From contig CM048554.1 of assembly GCA_026413225.1 (NCBI GenBank), forward strand, positions 72,346,463 to 72,410,462: 64,000 nt of DNA, given 5' to 3'. The notes beneath the pieces are model-generated. The model made no database searches. It was not told the DNA's origin and worked only from the letters and a program-made list of their open reading frames with translations. Below, one piece after another: positions 50,101 to 56,900 of the stretch. A program made the translations under genes and the position numbers. The stretch comes from Otis tarda (lineage: Eukaryota > Chordata > Aves > Otidiformes > Otididae). The number at the start of each line of letters is the position of its first letter. Within the stretch, counting starts at the first letter, position 1.

Positions 50101-53100
50101 CCTGTGCCGCTCGGGGGGGGGGGAAGGTAGTAGAGATGGTGTTAAGCTTGGGAAGAGGGAGGGGTGGATGGAGGTTATCTTGTTCCCTGTCTCATTATCC
50201 TGCTGTTTGTAGTAATAAATGAATAGTTTTCCCCAAGTCGAGTCTGTTTTGCCCGTGACGGTAACTTTAAGGATTTCTCCCTGTCCTTATCTCAAACCTC
50301 GAGCCGTTTTTCCTTATATTTTCTCTCCCTGTTCTCTCGGAGGGTGGGGGGAGTGAGAGAGAGACTGCGTAGTCTGGTCCTGATCAGGGCTGAACTACGA
50401 CAACGTCATACAGCTTCTCAGCAGTGATCAGCATTCCTTCGTGTAGTCGCTTTTTGTTTTTAATACGCGGCTGGATGACTTCTTTTGAAGTTATGTTCTG
50501 TGTTGTGCATCACTCAGCACTGAAATATTGAAATAATTACTCTTACCAGGAGTGCATAGTGAGAAATCTCTGATTTCGTACCCTGTCTGTAAAGCAGCAC
50601 TGTAAGTTTGTCCTGGCTGGACCTAATCGAAAATTCTGTTGCTGGTAGACTGCCTGTTAAAAAACAAAACGCACAAATGCATTACTTTTTGGTTCACACA
50701 TTTATACTTTTTTTTGTTTGTGTTTTATCAAACTAGGATCCTGATGCCTTAAAGAAGAGTCAAGGTGTTGGTCCAATCAGAAAAGTTTTGCTAGTTAAAG
50801 AAGACCATGAAGGACTAGGAATTTCAATCACGGTAAGTACTTGCATTTGTTTTCTATGACACAGAAGAAACAATTTAAATTTGTATTTGTGCTTCTGTAA
50901 AATATATGGATCAGTGAATGTGTTGTTAGAGCATTTGAAAAAAATCCATAGCTATGGTCATAGAACTTGAAGATTATTACAGCTCATTTTGATAGATTAG
51001 GAAATAGGTAACTGCTAATTTATGTAAAACTTATGATTTCAAATTATGTTTAGGGTGTAGACACTTGAGCAGATTAGCCAGTGGTGAATTTCAGGTGTGG
51101 TAAGTCTGTAGAAGAGCAGAAACAATCTGAGAACTAACTTACAAAACTTAGTTGTTGTGATTGTAACTTTTTTTAAAATTATCAGTATTGGTATTTCACA
51201 CCTAACAAAAGCTGTATTTGCTTTTTACACCAAATTTTGAAATTTCCAAGTATTCTATTTTTGTTATAAATGTGAATATTGTTTCTTGCAAGTCAATATG
51301 GTGCATGAGATGCTTTTTTAAATGAGGTTTTGATGTTGTCTCATCAGCTTTTATATGATTTTATACTTTTACTGTTATTCAGAATTGTCTCCTTTGACTC
51401 TTTGAGTATATATGTGAAATTTGTACATTCTTTTATGGGGAGAAGAGTTAAGGGAAGCATTTCATGTGTTATTCTAAAGCATTCTTTTTGTCTGAACCAT
51501 GTTTTCTAATTTTCTGTAATACAAGTGGAAATAAGCACTTTAAGTACAACTACCAGAATGTTGATTTTATGCCAATGGCCATCTCAGTTAATTAAAACCT
51601 ACTTTTTTTTTTTTTTTTTTTTAATAGGGCGGAAAAGAGCATGGTGTTCCAATACTGATCTCTGAAATCCATCCTGGACAACCTGCTGATCGATGTGGAG
51701 GATTGCATGTTGGTGATGCTATTCTGGCAGTAAATGGAGTTAATCTAAGAGATGCCAAACATAAAGAAGCTGTAACTATTCTTTCCCAACAGGTCAGTTT
51801 TCACCTATCGTGCATAGGCACATTTAGGTGCTTCCTATGTTCTGCCTATTGAATTACCTTGAATTTTAATGTTTTCTGTTAAGTACAGTGTTATGCTAAG
51901 CTACAGTGATTCCTGAAGCTTAATTCTCTTAATTCTCTTCTGTCTTGCAGTTTAAGGAGAAAAATACTAGATCAGTACTGGTTCAGTTAAACGCATGTGT
52001 TGGCTAATTATTCTTCAGTAAGGCTGATGGAAATCAGCTCATTACATTGCCCTGCAAAAATAATTATTTACTGATATATGTTTTGGTTTTTTACGACTGG
52101 ACAACTCCAGCCAAACAATGTTTCTCATATGCTTTGTGGTCTAGAATCTTCTTCCTGCTTTGTTTCCCATTTTCAGACGGTTAGCAGGGATGCACTTAAT
52201 GTATCAGGAAAACTTACTCATTGGAAGTCACTGTTCTAAAGGTACTGGCATGTAACTACAAAATTCAGGTAACTTTTGGTAAATCTTAGCTATAGAGCTG
52301 TACTACTTTGATCAGTAAAAACTTAATTCAGGTACATACCCAAAATATTCAACACAACTCTGAATGTGTTTACAACAGTAAAATGTATTTGTTTTGGTAA
52401 CCTAGCTCATCTCAGTGATCCTATTACGTAGCTCTACAGTATGAAGTAAATTTGTCATTTTGGTTGCATTTTAGAGAGGTGAGATTGAATTTGAAGTAGT
52501 GTATGTTGCTCCAGAAGTTGATTCGGATGATGAAAACGTGGAATATGAGGATGAGAGTGGACACCGCTATCGTTTATATCTTGATGAATTGGAAGAAGGT
52601 GCAAATTCAAGTTCTAATAGGAAAGATACACATGTGGATGTCAAACCCTCACAAGGTAAACCTTTTAAAATGTGTTACATGCAGTTTAATTCTGAAGTCT
52701 CAATATGCAAATCAATTTCTGGAAAACGCTGTTTTAATATTCATTGTTAAATTAATTCAATTAAGCTACTAATAGACTGACAGCTCTTTTGATTAGTCCC
52801 TGACTCGCTGGCCTGGTTTACTTAGATAAAACTGAATTAAGTGAATTAATGGGGGGGGGTTGTGATTGCCTTTACCCAAAGGTTGAAATTCGAACTGATT
52901 CTTACATTTTCCTGATTATGGTCTAGGAGTAGTTAATTCCGTTTAAACGTTGTTGTGACGTTTTCAAATAATTTTTTAGATCAGAGAGGTATAGAAACAG
53001 TTCCTGTTTTTCTGTCATACTGTGTTCTGCTAAAAGCCTATTAGTTCATATGTTAGTAGTCATTTCAGCACACTTTCTGGTTTCTGAAATAAGGCTCACT

Positions 53101-53278
53101 GATCTGTCCTTCCCAAGATTGCTTCTCTTCCTTAAATAAAATTTATTTTTAACTTGCAGTGTTTGATAAGAAACCAAGTATTGATGGACATGAAAATGGA
53201 GACCTGGGGAATTCAGTTGAAGCTTCGTTAGAAGACACTGCACCCAAATTAACCCGTTCTGCTGAGTCCTTATCCTAA
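25896..53278 (+). CDS. GOPC: GOPC (PIST/CAL/FIG), Golgi-associated PDZ and coiled-coil protein, complete, nine coding exons
   Basis: Spliced CDS: 25896-26195, 41561-41725, 44267-44290 (microexon), 47744-47919, 48200-48365, 50737-50832, 51628-51792, 52475-52655, 53160-53278; 1392 nt, 463 aa plus stop (455 aa without the microexon; the human long form is about 462). GOPC is a trans-Golgi peripheral protein. Its coiled coil binds golgin-160, TC10 and syntaxin-6, and its PDZ domain binds C-termini of cargo such as CFTR and directs it to lysosomes. Order: Gly/Ala/Ser-rich N-terminus (1-33), conserved [16 protein letters not shown] block, coiled coil (about 85-220), linker (about 221-285), PDZ domain (about 290-375) with carboxylate loop GLGI at 303-306, acidic stretch [17 protein letters not shown], and a variable tail. 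All joins keep frame and have GT-AG ends. The C-terminal six residues (SAESLS) do not resemble the human end as I recall it. The human gene is known from the FIG-ROS1 fusion. Confidence 0.97.
28935..29663 (+). mobile_element. CR1 LINE, 3' part with decayed end of the reverse-transcriptase frame
   Basis: About 730 bp, sense to GOPC, including the C-terminal end of CR1 ORF2. The blocks [20 protein letters not shown] and RRATKMI are readable around 29160-29240, and the element ends GGACTAGATGACCTTTAAAG ... TATTCTATGATTCTAT. A TGA at about 29035 and frame changes interrupt the coding part. It is 5'-truncated and not autonomous. No target duplication was seen, which is usual for CR1. Confidence 0.92.
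35351..35450 (+). repeat. Possible tail of an ancient amniote interspersed repeat
   Basis: CTGTAAGTTGTTCAGGGCAA and the following 'CTTTACTATGTACAAACTTAGCATAGG' type text resemble, from memory, the end of an old sauropsid/mammal repeat ('gtttgtacagcgcctagcacaatgg'). It is diverged; family not assigned. Confidence 0.35.
38445..38458 (+). repeat. (TG)n microsatellite
   Basis: A short GT/TG run (GTTTGTGTGTGTGTGTAT context) in GOPC intron 1. Confidence 0.7.
39165..39169. repeat. Target-site duplication, left copy, of the intron 1 solo LTR
   Basis: CTGGG directly before the LTR edge TGTCGT; the same five bases follow the other edge at 40321-40325. Confidence 0.85.
39170..40320 (-). mobile_element. 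Solo LTR of an avian endogenous retrovirus (ERVL-like), antisense in GOPC intron 1
   Basis: 1151 bp. On its own (minus) strand it begins TGTCGTGGTTTTG and ends CTACGACA, so TG...CA with an imperfect TGTCGT/ACGACA terminal inverted repeat. A 5-bp duplication CTGGG flanks it, which points to an ERVL-type integrase. A TATA-like TATTTAAG lies at 40147-40140 and AATAAA at 39358-39353. No gag, pol or env and no primer-binding site adjoin it, so this is a recombination-derived solo LTR. It is nearly identical in reverse orientation to the LTR at 49260-50402. Class is inferred from the duplication length. Confidence 0.92.
40321..40325. repeat. Target-site duplication, right copy, of the intron 1 solo LTR
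   Basis: CTGGG directly after the LTR edge CACGACA; matches 39165-39169. Confidence 0.85.
41561..41725 (+). CDS. GOPC: GOPC coding exon 2 (coiled coil)
   Basis: 55 codons, residues 101-155, from [17 protein letters not shown] to DSGAIKAKL. Acceptor CTTCACAG, donor CTG|GTGAGT, phase 0 on both sides. Heptad-like Leu spacing ([20 protein letters not shown]) marks the coiled coil that mediates Golgi targeting. Confidence 0.96.
41726..44266 (+). other. GOPC: GOPC intron 2 (upstream of the microexon)
   Basis: AT-rich, 2.5 kb, with no recognised repeat or gene. It ends in a pyrimidine-rich tract (CTCTTTTCTTCTGTCTTAAG) with a TGC-containing TTGCCTG about 40 nt before the microexon. Confidence 0.75.
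44267..44290 (+). CDS. GOPC: GOPC 24-nt microexon (neuronal nPIST-type insert)
   Basis: Exactly 24 nt between TCTTAAG and GTAAGT, phase 0 on both sides, encoding SVLSVDEM. Human GOPC long form (nPIST) carries an optional 8-residue insert at the same place, SGPSVEEL as I recall it; the bird version shares S at 1, SV at 4-5 and an acidic pair region. Skipping keeps frame and gives the short form. It lies in the coiled coil, in the part reported to affect partner binding in neurons. Too short to be found by open-frame scanning; position, phase, length and splice sites together make it convincing. Confidence 0.88.
44291..47743 (+). other. GOPC: GOPC intron 3 (downstream of the microexon)
   Basis: AT-rich, 3.45 kb, many T-runs; no gene or clear repeat. 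It ends in a long poly-T tract before AAAG|GAG. Confidence 0.75.
47744..47919 (+). CDS. GOPC: GOPC coding exon 4 (coiled coil)
   Basis: 176 nt, [16 protein letters not shown] through [12 protein letters not shown] plus two bases of an Arg codon. The acceptor follows a T-rich tract; donor AG|GTATGT, phase 2. Strongly charged heptad pattern, nearly identical to mammals. Confidence 0.95.
48200..48365 (+). CDS. GOPC: GOPC coding exon 5 (end of coiled coil and linker)
   Basis: 166 nt. Acceptor TTATTTAG|G completes the split Arg codon, then [20 protein letters not shown] to RPMQAPPGH. Donor CAT|GTAAGT, phase 0. Linker between the coiled coil and the PDZ domain. Confidence 0.96.
49255..49259. repeat. 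Target-site duplication, left copy, of the intron 5 solo LTR
   Basis: ACGTC directly before the LTR edge TGTCGTGG; repeated at 50403-50407. Confidence 0.85.
49260..50402 (+). mobile_element. Solo LTR of the same ERVL-like family, sense in GOPC intron 5
   Basis: 1143 bp, TGTCGTGGTTTTG ... CTGAACTACGACA, flanked by the 5-bp duplication ACGTC. Over the first 190 bp I count about six differences from the intron 1 copy, mostly transitions at CpG. A TATA-like TATTTAAG is at 49433-49440 and AATAAA at 50214-50219, followed by a GT-rich stretch. The middle (about 49.73-50.01 kb) is built of imperfect repeats of TGGAGCAG / GCCCATGGAGG text and holds a short sense open frame shared by both copies. No internal retroviral genes adjoin it. 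Confidence 0.93.
50214..50219 (+). terminator. LTR poly(A) signal in GOPC sense orientation
   Basis: AATAAA in the intron 5 LTR, followed within 50 bases by GTCTGTTTTGCCCGTG. It points the same way as GOPC, upstream of the PDZ exons. Confidence 0.6.
50403..50407. repeat. Target-site duplication, right copy, of the intron 5 solo LTR
   Basis: ACGTC directly after the LTR edge ACGACA; matches 49255-49259. Confidence 0.85.
50737..50832 (+). CDS. GOPC: GOPC coding exon 6 (start of PDZ domain)
   Basis: 32 codons, residues 278-309, [17 protein letters not shown] to [12 protein letters not shown] (303-306) is the carboxylate-binding loop of the PDZ domain. Acceptor AAACTAG, donor ACG|GTAAGT, phase 0 on both sides. 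Confidence 0.96.
51628..51792 (+). CDS. GOPC: GOPC coding exon 7 (PDZ core)
   Basis: 55 codons, residues 310-364, [20 protein letters not shown] to [11 protein letters not shown]. The AVNGVNL strand and the HKEAVTIL helix, whose first His contacts the ligand in class I PDZ domains, are present. Acceptor follows a long poly-T tract (TTTAATAG); donor CAG|GTCAGT. Confidence 0.97.
51951..52017 (+). other. GOPC: Candidate alternative cassette or terminal exon in GOPC intron 7
   Basis: A strong acceptor (TTCTCTTCTGTCTTGCAG) is followed by a frame continuous with exon 7 (phase 0): 18 codons, [18 protein letters not shown], then TAA at 52005-52007. A good donor (A|GTAAGG) lies at 52018. Used as a cassette it would be 67 nt, stop-containing (poison exon); used as a terminal exon it would replace the last PDZ strand and the acidic tail. 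I do not know such an isoform in mammals. Only splice-site quality supports it. Confidence 0.3.
52475..52655 (+). CDS. GOPC: GOPC coding exon 8 (last PDZ strand, acidic region)
   Basis: 181 nt. Acceptor GCATTTTAG|AGA, then [40 protein letters not shown] and a diverged Ser/Asn-rich stretch. Donor AAG|GTAAAC, phase 1. Reading on past the donor gives 31 more codons to a stop, so intron retention would produce a different tail. Confidence 0.95.
53160..53278 (+). CDS. GOPC: GOPC coding exon 9 (C-terminus)
   Basis: Acceptor AACTTGCAG|TG completes a Val codon. It encodes [20 protein letters not shown] to RSAESLS and TAA. The HENGDLG block aligns with mammals; the last residues differ from the human end (which I recall as a basic KKSY-type end), so the C-terminus is either diverged or a further exon exists. 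Confidence 0.88.
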
Positions 53279-56200
53279 AAACAAACAAACAAAAAAAATC
53301 AACTGGACAGATCCCATCTTTGGGAACAATTGATAATCAATATTGACTGCTCCGAGTTGCGTATACTAGTGTAGGCTGTAAAAGGATGATTAAATGTCAA
53401 AGGGAACTGTATTACTGTTGCCTGGAAAAAAGGCGGTTACCTCAGGGCTTCATAGTGAGCAATTCTAAATGTGGAAAACTGTCTTTTGCGTGACACACAG
53501 TTAGTTATCTAACACATGGCATGTGAAATGAATTTTCTTTTAATAATAAGCACCAAAGCATGGAATTTCTAAAATGTATAACCTCAGTACATTCTACTTT
53601 TAGTATAACCTCAGTACATTCAACATTGATGTTCCCAAGGAAGGAGAATAAGATGTGGCCAGCTTCATTTTGACCCTTTGATGTTTTAAAGGGACAACTG
53701 ATGTTCAGTTTGGTGTGAAACAAGCTTTAACTCAAGAAGGATGAGGCGGGGAATTGTACCATTTCATCCATGAGGGTTTTTTTACTTAGGATTTTTGAAC
53801 TGTAACTCTTAAAATAAAACTTTTTTTTTTCTCAGAATAGTAAAAGACAGAGCTTTCATTTGAGCAAAGACCATCAAAACCCAAATGGGACAGTGGAGTA
53901 CTTTCTAATCATGATCCTTCAGCCCATGATCATTTTGTGAGTTAGATTTTTGGCATTATTGTTTTAATGAAGTCACTGTCAATTGTTCCATTTGAAATTT
54001 GCTTCAAAAGTATTTAAACAGAGTATAGTGGGGTTTTAAAAGCAAAATTAGTTTAAAAAATACTCACAATTATGTGGGCCCTTTGGTATTTTTTTCTGAG
54101 CATCATCCATTTAGCGTTTGTTCTTGAGTGGATATGGGTATTGCTAATGTGGAGTGGTTTGAGTTGGTTGACCATTAGGTTCATCATTAGGTTGACCTTA
54201 TGAAATGCTGAGTGCTTTTGATGCATATTGAACATATTCATTTCACATTAAAATAATCTTTAAAGAAGTGAAAGTTGAGTGCACAGTACTTTACAGGAGG
54301 TGCTCAGAATCATACGGTGTCTGGCCCTATCTGTGTTACGTTATGGTGGTCGTATTAACATATAATTGTCTTACTATTGAAACAAGATGTTACTCCTTTT
54401 GTAAGAGCAGTATATCTTAAAATAGCGTGTAACTGGTGTACATCTAAAGGCCCATGGCATGGCTGCAAATGGGAATGCTGAGGATGGTTTCTTGGCCAGT
54501 TTTTCGTACTCCGTTTGTGGATCTTTTGGTGAAGTGCAGCACTCTCCACATGCAAGCTCTACATTGTAATCAGATTTATTATTTCAGCATGCAATGCCAG
54601 CTTTCCTGCTCGCTGCTCTGCAGGCTGTTAAACTGTAATGTGAAAAGACAAGATTTTGTACATCGAGAGAGGAACTGAAGTGAAAAGACATCTTTGCAAG
54701 TGTTACTGTGTAGAATGTACATACATAAGAATACACCTGAAAGGCCTTTAGAGTAACACCAACTAATCTTATTTTCTAAATTGTGATGTAGAACACAGTT
54801 ACTTGTCTCTCCTAGGAGCACTATATATATATGTTTATAGAAAAAGCCTAAAAATGTGTATACTTTATTCAAAGATTTTGCTATTTATAAATCCCTTAAC
54901 TTCGCTATTTACATGATCGTTTTATGTGTGTGTGCGTGCGCGCGAGTTCCACTTACGCAGTGGAATAACATTATTTGATTCATTTTTTTATAATAGTCCT
55001 TGTCATGCAGCATACTGTTGAAGGTTTTTAAAATAGTCAAAGCTGTACAGTTTTCACCAAACAGAAACTAGTATTTAAAAATAAAGCTGTGTGAAGAAGA
55101 AACAGGTCCCCAGGCATGTTTCTTTTTCTGAAGCTTCAGAAACTTGAGGACATGTTGGCTATGTGTTAGCAGATAAATCCATAACTTTTGCATCCAGATT
55201 TGTGTTTTTCCCACAGTTACTAAAACAGAGTGCACTCTGAAACTGTCTGTGGCCTGGACACTCAACGTTCTCTCTGTCAGAGAGGATATTTCAAAGCCAA
55301 GTAGTGATGATTTTGTCTTTGAAAATCACTGCTGAATGAAATCTTACTGCAATTGTAAGAAATGAGGCTTGTCCAACTAGTCTAGTAACTTTTTAAAAGG
55401 CATTAAATTTGCCTGTACTGTTTCCCTTTGTTTGAGGGAAAGCTGAAATTTTTAGTTCATTCATTCTTCTTTACTTGTTGGCACACCTTGTTTTCCACTT
55501 AATGCTTTTGATCAGTTTTAGCCTGAAGTGGGAGAATGTTTCTAGAGTTATTTTCCTAACATTCTTTGTCCACCACTTTCTTATGATGCTGTGCTTCATC
55601 TTCTGAAATGTGCTGGGCCCTTTTCTCTGCTCTTACCTTGTCTATTTTTAACCTATGTATGAGATCAACAGAAGGAACAATTGCGGAGGAAAATGCTAGA
55701 ACAGACAAATCGAGTAGCAGTAAATTATCACCAGATTTCCTTCCCTACAGTTTTTATATTCTTTGTTTAAAAAACCCTGAATGGGAGGATTTTGCTCAGA
55801 CACTACAGTCTGTCTCCATGTACTCCATACTTCCTACCAGCTGATTTAACATACTGGTTTATTGTAGTCATACTGAGATGCTTAGAGATTAATATTTAAA
55901 CTGAGAAAAATTTTGCAAGTTGGGATTTCCAGGTTCAGTAGACAAATGTGTGTTCTTCCCTTTGTCAGTAACTGGAAGACTCAGTCCTGCTGATTCCCAG
56001 AGGTTGAATGAATTAGACTTGGAAGAATTTCTGAGGAAAGTCAGTATTCAGACTTCATTTTTATTTTTTTAAAGTGTAAAACGGTTTACTTGTGTGTGTA
56101 TATATATTTTTACTTAAAATAAAATAATATTCTAAAGAGAATTTTGCGGTTTTTTGAGTAGGTAATTCCTTGCCTATTAAAAAAGAATCTTCAGTGAGAC

Positions 56201-56900
56201 AATTGTATTTTAAGCTAAAGGTGGACAGTGTTTGTTGGCGTCTGGGACCAATGTTAATTAAGAGCATGTAAGTTAAGGAAAGTGCTTTATGGCAATAAAT
56301 ATAACTCTGATCAAAGGCTGTATGTAGTATTTCCTTTGTAGAAGTGTACTCTTGGCAGTGAAGAGGTTTGTATCCGTCTCAGTCTGTGTGAATCAACAGT
56401 TGTATCAGAAAAAATTCAGGTACTTGTTGTATCTGTCCAAATATTATTACATCATGGATTAATCTCGTTTCTGTAGCAGATAGAACATTTTGCAACAAAT
56501 GTATATGTCTAGTTAAGCTGAATATAATATATTTTTATTAGCCTGTAAATAAATATACTCTTCTGCAGTGCAGTGATTTTTCCACCTAATTCAGACTGGT
56601 ATTTAATTTTCTTCTGTCTTTTAATATATGTCTAAAATCCAGACACCTAACCCTGTGTGTGATCTTTTTCTGCTAAGCAGGTAGTCCACACCCAGCCAAA
56701 AAGCTAATATGAGGAAAACCAGAACTACATAATATGAAGTTTGATGCTAATCCGGTCTTGGCCAGCAATGGTTAATAGCCAAGTACATTTTTAAAAAGAC
56801 AGTTATAGGATCTGTCTCAAACTTCGTTATTTGAGATGCATTTTCTGCTGAATGTTTTCCAATAAAAGAAAAAAAAAAAGAAATATTTGCTGTGTCTGGC
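53279..56900 (+). other. GOPC: GOPC 3' UTR (extent inferred)
   Basis: AT-rich, with no other gene. AATAAA hexamers on the plus strand occur at 53813, 55080, 56294, 56548 and 56861. The short and long forms of the transcript may use different ones. Human GOPC has a 3' UTR of a few kb, which fits the distal sites. A mixed GT/GC run (TGTGTGTGTGCGTGCGCGCG) is at about 54925-54944. Confidence 0.6.
56861..56866 (+). terminator. GOPC: Likely distal GOPC poly(A) signal
   Basis: AATAAA followed by an A-rich run and then GCTGTGTCTGGCTGT, a GU-rich downstream element at a suitable distance. It is the last good hexamer before sequence character changes. Confidence 0.45.

Larger units (their letters stand above)
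48366..50736 (+). other. GOPC: GOPC intron 5, carrying a sense solo LTR
   Basis: 2.37 kb, of which 1143 bp is the solo LTR at 49260-50402. The rest is AT-rich with no other feature. It ends TTATCAAACTAG|GAT. Confidence 0.85.
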
